NCBI RefSeq assembly: GCF_021502675.1
Contig: NZ_JAKFHA010000014.1
Span: 8,505-60,203 of the forward strand
DNA: 51,699 bases
DNA from: Yinghuangia soli
GTDB lineage: Bacteria; Actinomycetota; Actinomycetes; Streptomycetales; Streptomycetaceae
Reading direction: 5' to 3'
Shown here in pieces: positions 17,723 through 26,075 of this stretch (position 1 is its first letter; every line of letters begins with the position of its first letter). The translations under genes and the position numbers were made by a program. The notes under the pieces were generated by a model. That model worked only from the letters and a program-made list of their open reading frames with translations. It did not search any database and was not told the origin of the DNA.

Positions 17723-18736
17723 TCACTTGCTGTCCGACCACCATGCGACGAGCTTGCGCAGCCCCTCGTCCAGGCCGATCTCGGCCCGGAAACCCAGGTC
17801 GCGTTCGGCCTTGGAGGTGTCCGCGAGCCGCCGCGTCACGCCGTTGACGGCACGCTCCGGGCCGTGCTCGACGTCCAGGTCGGAGTCCATGGCGCCCAGC
17901 AGGCCCTCGGCCAGCTCCTTGAGCGAGGTCTCCACCCCGCACGCGATGTTGTAGACCTCGCCGGTCACCGGGGCAGCGGCGGCCAGCAGGTTGGCGCGGG
18001 CGATGTCCTCGGTGAAGACGAAGTCCATGGTCTGCAGGCCGTCGCCGAAGATCAGCGGGGGCTTGCCCTCGCCGATCCGGTCCATCCAGCGGATCAGCAC
18101 CTCGGTGTAGAGGCCGTGGATGTCCATGCGCGGGCCGTACACGTTGAAGTAGCGCAGCGCCACGTAGTCGATGCCGTACATCGCCCGGAAGCTGCGCAGC
18201 AGGCCCTCGTTGAAGAGCTTCGCGGCACCGTAGATGGTGTCGTTGTCGTACGGGTGGTGCTGCTCGGTGGTCGGGAACTCCTCGGCCAGCCCGTAGACGG
18301 ATGCCGACGACGAGGCCACGATCTTGCGCACCCCGGCGCGCTGCGCCGCCTCCAGTACGTCGAACGTGCCGTCCACCAGCACTTCGAGGGCCAGCCGCGG
18401 GTCCTCCACGCACTGCGTGATGCGGATCGCGGCCAGGTGGAACACCACGTCGGTGCCGGGCATCAGTTCGGCCAGCAGCGCCCGGTCGCGGATGTCGCCC
18501 TCGACCAGCCGGCAGCGGCCGCCCTGGGCCGGGTCGAGTGCCGCGGCCAGGTTCTCGCGGCGGCCGCGCGTGAGGTCGTCCAGCACGACCACCTCGCGCG
18601 CCCCGGCCGCCAGCAGCTGGTCCACGATCGCCGAACCGATGGTCCCCGCACCGCCGGTGACCAGGCACTTGGTGCCGGCCAGGGCGACCGCGGGGCCGCC
18701 GGACGGGTTTTCCGGAGACTCCGGAGCCGTGCTCAT
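17723..18736 (-). CDS. NAD-dependent nucleotide-sugar epimerase/dehydratase
   Basis: The 337-residue extended short-chain dehydrogenase has the NAD motif TGGAGTIG (27-34), the Ser region 'SSSASVYG' (142-149) and the catalytic Tyr169-x3-Lys173 (YGAAK). 'FNVYGPRM' and 'DFVFTEDIARANL' are typical of UDP-glucose/UDP-GlcNAc 4-epimerases and related uronate epimerases. ATG 18736 lies 7 bases after the upstream stop, with GAGAGGG inside the end of that gene. It probably epimerises the uronate or amino sugar of this locus. A 4,6-dehydratase is less likely, because the local sequence is of the epimerase type. Confidence 0.87.
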   Translation of the reverse strand: MSTAPESPENPSGGPAVALAGTKCLVTGGAGTIGSAIVDQLLAAGAREVVVLDDLTRGRRENLAAALDPAQGGRCRLVEGDIRDRALLAELMPGTDVVFHLAAIRITQCVEDPRLALEVLVDGTFDVLEAAQRAGVRKIVASSSASVYGLAEEFPTTEQHHPYDNDTIYGAAKLFNEGLLRSFRAMYGIDYVALRYFNVYGPRMDIHGLYTEVLIRWMDRIGEGKPPLIFGDGLQTMDFVFTEDIARANLLAAAAPVTGEVYNIACGVETSLKELAEGLLGAMDSDLDVEHGPERAVNGVTRRLADTSKAERDLGFRAEIGLDEGLRKLVAWWSDSK

Positions 18737-18743
18737 AGGTCGC

Positions 18744-19844
18744 TCAACCCTCTCGTCCGGACGCCGGCCCTGCGCCGGACGCCGCAACCGAACGCGCCGC
18801 CGGGACGCCCGGACCGACCGGGACCGCGAGGCCTCCGGTCTCCAGGCTGCGCGACGCGGCCTCCAGCAGCTCCAACACCCGCAGCCCGGACCGCCCGTCG
18901 GTCAGCGCGGGCCGCGACTCCGCGATCGCCGCGGCGAACTCGGCCATCACCCCGCGCAGCGCCTCGGTCTCCGGCAGCGCGGGCGCGACGACGTCGCCGG
19001 TCCGGTACGAGATCAGCTTGCGGTGCCGGTCCTCGCGGCCCATCGCGGCGTCCTCGGCAAGGTCGATGCCCTTGTCGTAGACGTGCAGGCGGGCCGCCGG
19101 GTTCGTGTCGTCCCACACCAGCGTCTTGCGCGAGCCGCCGATGATCGTGGTGCGCACCTTGGTCGGCGACAGCCAGTTCACGTGCACGTGCGCCATGGCC
19201 CCGGTGTTGAGCCGCAGCACCAGGTACGCGAGGCAGGCCCGGCCGGTGCCTATCGGGTCGGCGCCCTGCGCGGACACCGAGATCGGGTGCACCCCGGGCG
19301 GCAGGATGAAGTCCAGGATGGACAGGTCGTGCGGGGCGAGGTCCCACAGCACGTCGACGTCCGGCTGCACCAGCCCGAGGTTGATGCGCACCGAGTCGAA
19401 GAACTGGATGTCGCCCAGTTCGCCGCCGTGGATCATCTCCTGGATGCGGCGTACCACCGGCATGTAGCAGAAGGTATGGTCGCACATCAGCGTGAGGCCG
19501 CTGCGCTCGGCCAGCTCGACCAGCTTGACGGCGTCCGCACGCGACGACGTGATGGGCTTCTCGACCAGCACGTGCTTGCCGGACTCCAGCGCGGCGCGCA
19601 CGAGTTCGAAGTGCGTCGCGGCGGGGGTCGCGATGGCGACCGCCTGCACCGCGTCGTCCTTCAGGACCTCCTCGTACGAGGTGGTCACCCGGACCGTGCT
19701 GTACGCGCCCAGGACCGCGCGGGCCCGCTCCTCGTCGAGGTCGCACAGCGACTCGACGCGCAGGCCCGGTGTGGCCTGCGCATTGCGCACCAGGTTCGGC
19801 CCCCAGTAACCGGCGCCGATCACCGCCAACCCCACGGATGACAT
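18744..19844 (-). CDS. Gfo/Idh/MocA family oxidoreductase, WbpB-like
   Basis: The 366-residue NAD(P)-dependent sugar oxidoreductase has the N-terminal Rossmann motif 'IGAGYWGPN' (9-17), 'EKPITSS' with catalytic Lys96, and an Asp168/His172 pair in 'WDLAPHDLSILDF'. In UDP-GlcNAc uronate pathways WbpB oxidises C3 before WbpE amination; the shared locus supports that role here. The last ~30 residues are low in complexity. ATG 19844 has an AGGAG 13 bases upstream, which is rather far. It is the first gene of the - strand sugar operon. Confidence 0.88.
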   Translation of the reverse strand: MSSVGLAVIGAGYWGPNLVRNAQATPGLRVESLCDLDEERARAVLGAYSTVRVTTSYEEVLKDDAVQAVAIATPAATHFELVRAALESGKHVLVEKPITSSRADAVKLVELAERSGLTLMCDHTFCYMPVVRRIQEMIHGGELGDIQFFDSVRINLGLVQPDVDVLWDLAPHDLSILDFILPPGVHPISVSAQGADPIGTGRACLAYLVLRLNTGAMAHVHVNWLSPTKVRTTIIGGSRKTLVWDDTNPAARLHVYDKGIDLAEDAAMGREDRHRKLISYRTGDVVAPALPETEALRGVMAEFAAAIAESRPALTDGRSGLRVLELLEAASRSLETGGLAVPVGPGVPAARSVAASGAGPASGREG

Positions 19845-20263
19845 GACGAAACGTCAACTCCTCGGCTCCCCCTGCCGCACGCCCCCCTGGCCTGCGGCAT
19901 CCCCACCCGCGCCGAACGCGGCCGACTGCGCCCCGCAGCGCTCCCGGCATGGACCCCCCACCCCGGGCGCCGCTGTACCGATTGCGGACCGCCACCCCGA
20001 CGCTAGCGCCCGTACGCCGCTCAGACTGCCCAACCGGCGAAAAATCGGGGCGACCGGTGCAATGAGCTGCCTTCCGACCCGCCCGCGACTGTGTCGGTGC
20101 ACACGTTGGGTGACCCTGATTGTGTGGCACGGCCTTCCATTTGGCACTCTGTGACCAGGGCGTGAACGCCCGTGGAACACCGATGCCGAACACGGCGTCC
20201 CGGCCACCGGGCCGCGAGCACCGACGCACAGCCGACGCACAGCGCCACAGAAAGGGAAGCACC
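19845..20263. other. divergent intergenic region, sugar operon / deaminase
   Basis: This 419-base gap separates two divergent starts. It must hold both promoters, but I see no -35/-10 pair good enough to name. The part near 20020-20160 is less G+C-rich and carries tggcac twice. No ORF with a ribosome site, no tRNA and no repeat was found. Confidence 0.5.
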
Positions 20264-20743
20264 GTGCCCCCGCCTCACCCGACGACCAGCCGGGCACCGC
20301 AGGAGAACACGGCCCATCCCCCTCTGCTCGCAGTACCCGTGCCGCGCGACAGCATCCTGCCCGCCGTCGCGGCCGCGCTGTTCGTCGGCAAGAAGGTACG
20401 GACTCGGGCCGGTGGCAAGGGAGATGCCCCGCCGCCGGCGCACCCGCTGGTGCGCGACTTCCTGGCCGCGCTGCCGGCCGACGCGCGCGAGCGCTGGGCC
20501 GGGCGGTGCCCCGAAGTCGAGTTGGTGTCCGCGCATCTGGCCGAGACCGAGGAAGACCGCAAAGGCCGCGCCGCGAAGAAGCCCTTCACGCTGTCCGATG
20601 CCCGGCGCTCGCTCAAAGGCGCGCGCATCACGCTGCGGCGCATCCGCGAAGAAGGCGATCCGCTGCACGGGAGCCCGCAGCTCCCGTGCCGCTCGTGTGC
20701 CGCGCTCCTCGAGCACTTCGGCGTGACGGCGACGGAAGGCTGA
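20264..20743 (+). CDS. YwqJ-type putative deaminase
   Basis: The 159-residue protein carries the zinc-dependent deaminase signature of the YwqJ group: Cys82-Pro-Glu84 in 'GRCPEVELVSAHL' and Pro-Cys142-x2-Cys145 in 'LPCRSCAALLEHFGV'. Related domains act as the toxic tips of polymorphic toxins and target nucleic-acid bases or nucleotides. Here the domain stands nearly alone, with a Pro-rich 30-residue head and no secretion signal. GTG 20264 follows AAAGGGAAG. Eight bases later comes a SUKH-3 gene, the typical immunity partner. The pair could be a toxin/immunity module or a domesticated metabolic deaminase. Confidence 0.82.
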   Translation: MPPPHPTTSRAPQENTAHPPLLAVPVPRDSILPAVAAALFVGKKVRTRAGGKGDAPPPAHPLVRDFLAALPADARERWAGRCPEVELVSAHLAETEEDRKGRAAKKPFTLSDARRSLKGARITLRRIREEGDPLHGSPQLPCRSCAALLEHFGVTATEG

Positions 20744-20750
20744 ACCGGGC

Positions 20751-21233
20751 GTGTCGCGATTCCCCACCGAGGTGGTGTACGAACTCGGCCGGGCCGGCTG
20801 GCGGGTCGGCCGCCGGCGGCTCGAACAGGCGGAGTCCTGGGCCAAGGAGGTCTCCGACCACACGTCGCCGGACGGGCACCGGCACAGCGTGTTCCCGGCC
20901 GCACTGGAGGCCTGGTCGGAGTTCGGCGGGCTGCGCATCGCGGTGGAGGGACCGGGCGCCGCAGTGGCCCGGCGGCCGTTCCGCATCGACCCGACCACCG
21001 GCCTGCACCTCACCCGCACCCTGGCCGACGTGGGCCGCAGTATCGGCACCAACCTGTGCCCGCTGGGCGAGGAGGACGACGGGGTCGGCTATCTGGCCAT
21101 CGACCCGTCCGGCCGGGTGTTCGGGATCGACCACACCGGCGAGTGGTTCCTCGGCGACGGCGTCGACGCCGGGCTCACCACGCTCATCCTCGGCACCGCG
21201 CCGGCCCGGATCCGCGAGGACGGCACGTGGTGA
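20751..21233 (+). CDS. SUKH-3 family protein (putative immunity protein)
   Basis: The 160-residue protein has the SUKH-3 pattern: 'VVYELGRAGWRVGRR' at the start, 'AALEAWSEFGGLRI' in the middle, and 'LAIDPSGRVFGIDHTGEWFLGDGVDAGLTTLILG' near the end. SUKH proteins commonly neutralise the toxin encoded upstream, and SUKH-3 is frequently paired with YwqJ deaminases. GTG 20751 lies 8 bases after the deaminase stop, with GGAAGG as a possible ribosome site within that gene. The strong hairpin at 21301 ends the unit. Confidence 0.85.
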   Translation: MSRFPTEVVYELGRAGWRVGRRRLEQAESWAKEVSDHTSPDGHRHSVFPAALEAWSEFGGLRIAVEGPGAAVARRPFRIDPTTGLHLTRTLADVGRSIGTNLCPLGEEDDGVGYLAIDPSGRVFGIDHTGEWFLGDGVDAGLTTLILGTAPARIREDGTW

Positions 21234-21300
21234 CCTGCGCCTGAGCACCCGTTCGGCACCACGCGGCAGCGTGCGGCACCGGCGGGCCCCGGGACGCACG

Positions 21301-21332
21301 ACGGCCCCGGACCGTCTCCGGTCCGGGGCCGT
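21301..21332. terminator. bidirectional terminator between SUKH-3 and pth
   Basis: A perfect 14-bp stem (acggccccggaccg and its complement) encloses a 4-base tctc loop. It sits between two convergent genes and should stop transcription from both sides. Confidence 0.9.
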
Positions 21333-21378
21333 ACCCGTGCAGCAGCCGAGCAGCCCGGCAGGGCGGCACTCGGCGCGG

Positions 21379-21975
21379 TCAGGAGTTGTAGCGCCCCTGC
21401 GCGGCCTCCAGGCCCTCGCCCATGAGCGATTCGACGGCGTCCGCGGCGCGGTCGACCTCGACGTCCAGGCCCTTGCGCTCGGTGGACGAGAAGTCCTTGA
21501 GCACGAAGTCCGCGACGTCCATGCGCCCGGGCGGGCGGCCGATGCCGAAACGCACCCGGAAGTAGTCCGGGCCCATCGCCTTGGTGAGCGACTTCAGGCC
21601 GTTGTGGCCGTTGTCGCCGCCGCCGCGCTTGAGGCGCAGCACCGCGAAGTCGATGTCCAACTCGTCGTGCACCACCACGATGCGGTCGAGCGGCACCTTG
21701 TAGAAGTCGCGCAGCGCGGTGACCGGACCGCCCGACAGGTTCATGTACGTCATCGGCTTCGCCAGCACGACCCGCAGCCCGGAAAGCCGGCCCTCCACCA
21801 CCTGGGAGCGCGACTTGTGGGCCTTGAACCGGCCGCCCATGCGGTCGGCGAGCAGGTCGGCGACCATGAACCCGATGTTGTGCCGGTTGCCGGCGTACTC
21901 GGGTCCGGGATTGCCGAGGCCCACGACCAGCCACGGACCGGAGTCCGGGCCGACGTGGGCCTGCGACGCAACCAT
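21379..21975 (-). CDS. pth: peptidyl-tRNA hydrolase
   Basis: Pth releases tRNA from peptidyl-tRNA that has dropped off the ribosome. The 198-residue protein shows all four active-site blocks: 'GLGNPGPEY' (Asn), 'NRHNIGF' (catalytic His), 'PMTYMNLSG' (Asn) and '[20 protein letters not shown]' (Asp). The length is normal. ATG 21975 follows GGGGAA. The gene lies 42 bases after rplY and is probably cotranscribed with it, a conserved actinobacterial order. Confidence 0.97.
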   Translation of the reverse strand: MVASQAHVGPDSGPWLVVGLGNPGPEYAGNRHNIGFMVADLLADRMGGRFKAHKSRSQVVEGRLSGLRVVLAKPMTYMNLSGGPVTALRDFYKVPLDRIVVVHDELDIDFAVLRLKRGGGDNGHNGLKSLTKAMGPDYFRVRFGIGRPPGRMDVADFVLKDFSSTERKGLDVEVDRAADAVESLMGEGLEAAQGRYNS

Positions 21976-22017
21976 GTTCGGTTCCCCGTGTGTTCGTGTG
22001 TTCCGCTACCGCGAGGC

Positions 22018-22620
22018 TCAGGCCTCGGCGGCGACCTCGGCGGGCTCCTCGGCGGCCTCGTCCTCGTTCGCCTCGGCCTCGGCGGCAGCCGGGACCATGA
22101 CGTGCAGGACGACGGTGTCGCCGTCGACCGCGAGGGTCGAGCCGGCGGGCAGCTTGATGTCCTCGGCCTTGACGGACTGGCCGGCCTCCAGGCCCTCGAC
22201 CGAGACCTCGATGGTCTCGGGGAGGTGGGTGGCCTCGGCCTCGATCGGCAGCGCGACCAGGACGGTCTCGAGCAGGCCGCCCGGGGCGACGGTGCCGGTC
22301 GGGACGACCGGGACGTCGACGGTGACCTTCTCGCCGCGCTTGACCAGGATCAGGTCGACGTGCTCGAGGTGGCGCTTGATCGGGTGGCGCTGCACGTCCT
22401 TGGGGAGCGCGAGCTCCTTCTTGCCGTCGACCTCGAGGGACAGCAGGACGTTCGGGGTCTTGAGCGCGAGCATCAGGTCGTGGCCCGGCAGCGACAGGTG
22501 CACGGGAGCGGTGCCGTGACCGTAGAGGACGGCGGGAACCTTGCCCTCGCGACGCGCACGCCGCGCGGCGCCCTTGCCGAATTCGGAACGCGACTCGGCG
22601 GCGATACGGACCTCGGACAC
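22018..22620 (-). CDS. rplY: 50S ribosomal protein L25/general stress protein Ctc
   Basis: The 200-residue long-form L25 (TL5/Ctc type) binds 5S rRNA. It has the N-terminal L25 domain ('RSEFGKGAARRARREGKVPAVLYG') and the C-terminal beta domain ('PVVPTGTVAPGGLL', 'DIKLPAGSTL'), followed by an acidic Glu/Ala-rich tail usual in actinomycetes. GTG 22620 has GAGGAG 9 bases upstream. It precedes pth and is separated from prs by a hairpin, so it probably has its own promoter. Confidence 0.96.
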   Translation of the reverse strand: MSEVRIAAESRSEFGKGAARRARREGKVPAVLYGHGTAPVHLSLPGHDLMLALKTPNVLLSLEVDGKKELALPKDVQRHPIKRHLEHVDLILVKRGEKVTVDVPVVPTGTVAPGGLLETVLVALPIEAEATHLPETIEVSVEGLEAGQSVKAEDIKLPAGSTLAVDGDTVVLHVMVPAAAEAEANEDEAAEEPAEVAAEA

Positions 22621-22931
22621 GACGGGTACTCCTCGAAAACGACGCGGTGGCGGATGTGCGGGGTGGGATCCCCATGGATGAAGCCCGACCGGAGCGACGC
22701 TGGGGAGCGGACGAACTCGATCGGACCCCGTGGTGCCCGAGTGGCACCGGGTTCCCTGCACCCGAGAGGAGCGTGCAAGCCGTCAGCTACCGCGTCGATC
22801 ACGGAGCAGATCTCGCATCCCTCGCCGGGCAACCCCGTAAGCCTACCCGCAACATCGCGCGACCCTGAAATCGGGTACCCCGGACGGCCCCCGGCAAGCC
22901 GTCCGCCGACCCGGGGCCGGGACACGAACAA
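22621..22931 (-). other. region upstream of rplY
   Basis: This stretch holds the rplY ribosome site (GAGGAG, 22630-22635) and presumably its promoter, but no convincing -35/-10 pair was found. The part near 22865-22920 can form weak G+C hairpins. I see no gene in it. Confidence 0.45.
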
Positions 22932-22967
22932 GGGGCGCCGCCCGGTCGTACGACCAGGCGGCGCCCC
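22932..22967 (-). terminator. terminator after prs
   Basis: An 11-bp perfect stem (ggggcgccgcc/ggcggcgcccc) is topped by a mismatch and a second short stem (ggtcg/cgacc). It begins 36 bases after the prs stop and separates glmU-prs from rplY-pth. Confidence 0.85.
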
Positions 22968-23003
22968 ATAGTTCGCTCAGGTGACCGAGCCGGGCCGGTC
23001 GGC

Positions 23004-23981
23004 TCAGCCGTGGCCCTCGAACAGGCTGGTGACCGAACCGTCCTCGAACACCTCGGTGATCGCGCGCGCGAGCGTCGGGGCGATGGACAGGGTGGTCAGC
23101 TTGTCGAACTGCCGCTCCTGCGGGATCGGCAGCGAGTTGGTGACGATGACCTCGCTGATGCGCGAGTTCTTCAGGCGGTCCACCGCGGGGCCGGACAGCA
23201 CCGCGTGGGTGGCCGCCACGATGACGTCCGCGGCACCGTTGGCGAACAGCGCCTCGGCGGCCGCGCAGATCGTGCCGCCGGTGTCGATCATGTCGTCGAC
23301 CAGCACGCAGGTGCGGCCCTTGACCTCGCCGACGACCTCGTGGACCGAGACCTCGTTGGCGACGTTCGGGTCGCGGCGCTTGTGGATGATGGCCAGCGGG
23401 GCGCCCAGGCGGTCGGTCCACTGGTCGGCCACGCGCACCCGGCCGGCGTCCGGCGACACCACGGTCAGGCGCTCGCGGTCCACCCGGTTGCCCACGTGGT
23501 CGGCCAGCAGCGGCAGCGCGAACAGGTGGTCGACCGGGCCGTCGAAGAAGCCCTGGATCTGCGAGGTGTGCAGGTCCACGCACATGAGGCGGTCGGCGCC
23601 CGCGGTCTTGAACAGGTCGGCCATCAGGCGCGCCGAGATCGGCTCGCGGCCGCGGTGCTTCTTGTCCTGCCGGGCGTAGCCGTAGAACGGGATGATCACG
23701 GTGATGCGCTTCGCGGAGGCCCGCTTGAGCGCATCGATCATGATCAGCTGTTCCATGATCCACGTGTTGATCGGCGCCGCGTGGCTCTGGATCACGAACG
23801 CGTCGGAGCCGCGGACGGACTCCTCGAAGCGCACGTAGATCTCGCCGTTGGCGAAGTCGAACGCCTTGGTCGGAACGAGAGTGGCGCCCAGCTCGTTCGC
23901 CACTTCCTTTGCCAGCTCGGGGTGGGCCCTGCCACTGAAAAGCATGAGCTTGCGCTCGGGCGCCAGCTTGATCCCGGTCAC
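23004..23981 (-). CDS. prs: ribose-phosphate pyrophosphokinase
   Basis: Prs makes PRPP from ribose 5-phosphate and ATP for nucleotide, His and Trp synthesis. The 325-residue class I enzyme shows '[10 protein letters not shown]' at the start, the ATP-site region '[18 protein letters not shown]', the flexible-loop Lys/Arg 'HKRRD' and the PRPP-binding loop '[12 protein letters not shown]'. GTG 23981 overlaps the glmU stop (GTGA), so the genes are translationally coupled, linking UDP-GlcNAc supply with PRPP supply. A G+C-rich hairpin follows. Confidence 0.98.
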   Translation of the reverse strand: MTGIKLAPERKLMLFSGRAHPELAKEVANELGATLVPTKAFDFANGEIYVRFEESVRGSDAFVIQSHAAPINTWIMEQLIMIDALKRASAKRITVIIPFYGYARQDKKHRGREPISARLMADLFKTAGADRLMCVDLHTSQIQGFFDGPVDHLFALPLLADHVGNRVDRERLTVVSPDAGRVRVADQWTDRLGAPLAIIHKRRDPNVANEVSVHEVVGEVKGRTCVLVDDMIDTGGTICAAAEALFANGAADVIVAATHAVLSGPAVDRLKNSRISEVIVTNSLPIPQERQFDKLTTLSIAPTLARAITEVFEDGSVTSLFEGHG

Positions 23982-25513
23982 TGATCCGTCTCCTTGTTGC
24001 TCGCCTCGACCTGGCCGGCGATCGGCCCTGCCGTGTCCTGCACGCCCCCGGCCGCGCCCTGCTCCGCGGCGCTCTGCTGCGCCGCTTCCGCGGCTGCAGC
24101 CGCGGGGGAACCCGCCCGCCGACGGGCCACCCAACCGGTGATGTTGCGCTGGCGTCCTCGGGCCACCGCCATCGCACCGGGCGGGACATCCTCGGTGACC
24201 ACCGATCCGGCCGCCGTGTAGGCACCGTCACCGATAGTGAGCGGTGCCACCAGCATCGAATCGCTGCCCACACGTACATGGTCGCCGACGACCGTGTGGT
24301 GTTTCGCCACACCGTCGTAGTTCACGAAAATCGTAGCGGCACCGATATTCGCGCCCGCACCGATGGTGGCATCGCCGACGTACGACAGGTGCGGGACCTT
24401 GGAACCCTCGCCGACCTGCGCGTTCTTCATCTCGACGAAGCCGCCGGCCTTGGCCTTGGCGGCCAGTACGGTGCCCGGGCGCAGGTAGGTGTACGGCCCG
24501 ACGGTGGCCTGCGGACCGATCACCGCGCGGTCGCACGTCGCGTTCGTCACGTGCGCACCCGCCTCGACGCGGGTGTCACGCAGCGTGCAGTTCGGGCCCA
24601 CCTCGGCGCCGGCCGCGACGAACGTCCGGCCGTGCAGCTGGGTGTTCGGCAGCAGCTCGGCGTCGGCCTCCAGGACCGCGTCGACGTCGATCCAGGTGGT
24701 CGCCGGGTCGACCACGGTGACCCCGGCGCGCATCCAGCCCTCGACGATGCGCTGGTTGAACAGGCGGCGCGCCTCGGCCAGCTGCACGCGGTCGTTGATG
24801 CCGAGGATCTCGCGGTGGTCGGCGGCGGCGACCGCGCCGACCCGGTGCCCGGCCTCGCGCAGCAGCGTCAGGGTGTCGGTGAGGTACTCCTCGCCCTGGC
24901 TGTTGTCGGTGGTCAGGCCGCCGAGCGCCTCGCGCAGCAGCTTGCCGTCGAAGGCGTACACGCCCGAGTTGATCTCGGTGATGGCGCGCTGCGCCTCGTT
25001 GGCGTCCTTGTGCTCGACGATGCCGCTGACCGCGTTGTCGCCGGAGACCCGGACGATGCGGCCGTAGCCGGTGGGGTCGGGCACGATCGCGGACAGCACG
25101 GTGACCGCGTTGCCTTCGTTCTGGTGCGTGTCGACCAGCGCGGCGAGCGTCTCGGTGGTCAGCAGCGGGGTGTCCCCGCAGACCACGAGGACCGTGCCGG
25201 ACGGTTCGCGGCCCTGGTCCGCGAGTGCGTCGACGGCGACCCGGACCGCGTGCCCGGTGCCGTTCTGCTGCTCCTGGACGACGGTGACGGCCTGCGGGTC
25301 GATCTCGGCGAGGTACGCGACGACCTGGTCGCGGCCGTGGCCGACGACCACGGCGAGTTCCTCGGGATCGAGCCGGCGGGCGGCCTCGACCACATGCCCC
25401 ACGAGGCTCCGCCCGGCGAGGGCGTGCAGCACCTTGGGGGTGGTCGCGGACTTCATGCGGGTGCCCTCACCCGCAGCGAGTACGACAACGGCAGCGGGGC
25501 GGACGGGGCTCAC
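23978..25513 (-). CDS. glmU: bifunctional UDP-GlcNAc pyrophosphorylase / GlcN-1-P acetyltransferase
   Basis: GlmU acetylates glucosamine-1-P and uridylylates the product to UDP-GlcNAc, the peptidoglycan precursor and a likely starting sugar for the 8.7-19.8 kb locus. The 511-residue protein has the N-terminal uridylyltransferase motif '[18 protein letters not shown]' with one extra Thr, and the catalytic 'VCGDTPLL'. A C-terminal left-handed beta-helix contains 'YLRPGTVL' and '[10 protein letters not shown]'. A low-complexity Ala/Gln-rich tail makes it longer than E. coli GlmU (456 residues), as in other actinomycetes. GTG 25513 follows GAGGAG. It heads the glmU-prs operon. Confidence 0.97.
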   Translation of the reverse strand: MSPVRPAAVVVLAAGEGTRMKSATTPKVLHALAGRSLVGHVVEAARRLDPEELAVVVGHGRDQVVAYLAEIDPQAVTVVQEQQNGTGHAVRVAVDALADQGREPSGTVLVVCGDTPLLTTETLAALVDTHQNEGNAVTVLSAIVPDPTGYGRIVRVSGDNAVSGIVEHKDANEAQRAITEINSGVYAFDGKLLREALGGLTTDNSQGEEYLTDTLTLLREAGHRVGAVAAADHREILGINDRVQLAEARRLFNQRIVEGWMRAGVTVVDPATTWIDVDAVLEADAELLPNTQLHGRTFVAAGAEVGPNCTLRDTRVEAGAHVTNATCDRAVIGPQATVGPYTYLRPGTVLAAKAKAGGFVEMKNAQVGEGSKVPHLSYVGDATIGAGANIGAATIFVNYDGVAKHHTVVGDHVRVGSDSMLVAPLTIGDGAYTAAGSVVTEDVPPGAMAVARGRQRNITGWVARRRAGSPAAAAAEAAQQSAAEQGAAGGVQDTAGPIAGQVEASNKETDQ

Positions 25514-25694
25514 GCAGGTGGCTCCTCGGCTCTACTTGCGGGGGGACCGCCCGGTAACGGCGTGCCGACGGCAGCGCGAACACACCGGAAAGACCGGACA
25601 CTCACGAGGATACCGGTGCGCCCCCGAGGGGCCGCCACCCGGGAGAGCCGACCGGATTGCCGGCCCCGAGGGGCGGCCGGTCGGCGGACGATGG

Positions 25695-25766
25695 CTCCGC
25701 TGCCAGGACTCGAACCTGGACATAGGGCTCCAAAGGCCCCAGTGCTGCCAATTACACCACAGCGGA
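25695..25766 (-). tRNA. tRNA-Gln (anticodon TTG)
   Basis: On the - strand a 72-base cloverleaf has the acceptor stem TCCGCTG/CAGCGGA, the anticodon loop CTTTGGA (anticodon TTG, reading CAA), and the T arm CCAGG-TTCGAGT-CCTGG. The discriminator is G, and CCA is encoded at 25694-25692. It lies upstream of glmU, a common Streptomyces arrangement. Confidence 0.96.
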
Positions 25767-25949
25767 TCGCTGCGCCAGGCAGCCCGCACCGCTGTTCCGG
25801 AGGGCCTGCCGACGTCGGCTCCTACTATGCCAGTTCGCCGCCCCCGGATGCCCGGGCATATAGGCGGGCCGCCGCGCGTCGCGGCGCAGGAAATCCGGTT
25901 GACGCCGGGACTCCTCACATTCGGCACACCTGATGCAATACTGACGACG

Positions 25950-25980
25950 AACCTACGGACCCGTAGGTTACGCATCCGTA
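25950..25980 (+). promoter_or_regulatory. paired palindromic operators upstream of the desaturase
   Basis: AACCTACGGACCCGTAGGTT (25950-25969) is an inverted repeat with 8-base arms and a 4-base centre. A second, weaker dyad TACG-catc-CGTA follows at 25969-25980 with its centre 15 bp away. A TetR regulator gene is the second gene downstream, so autoregulated control of the desaturase operon is the simplest reading. Apart from this and the tRNA, the 309 bases between tRNA-Gln and the desaturase hold no gene I can see. Confidence 0.7.
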
Positions 25981-26075
25981 TGTCCGGCTGCCCCGGGCTC
26001 CGGCCCGCGTCCCCGCCGCCTGTCGCCAGCCGACTTGCCCGCCGACCCCCGTCCTCCGACGTGCGAGGGAACTCC

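Noticed and set aside
8755-19844. A dTDP-deoxysugar antibiotic cluster.
   Set aside because: There is no glucose-1-P thymidylyltransferase, 4,6-dehydratase, glycosyltransferase or antibiotic scaffold gene; the 6-dehydrogenase points to a UDP-uronate.
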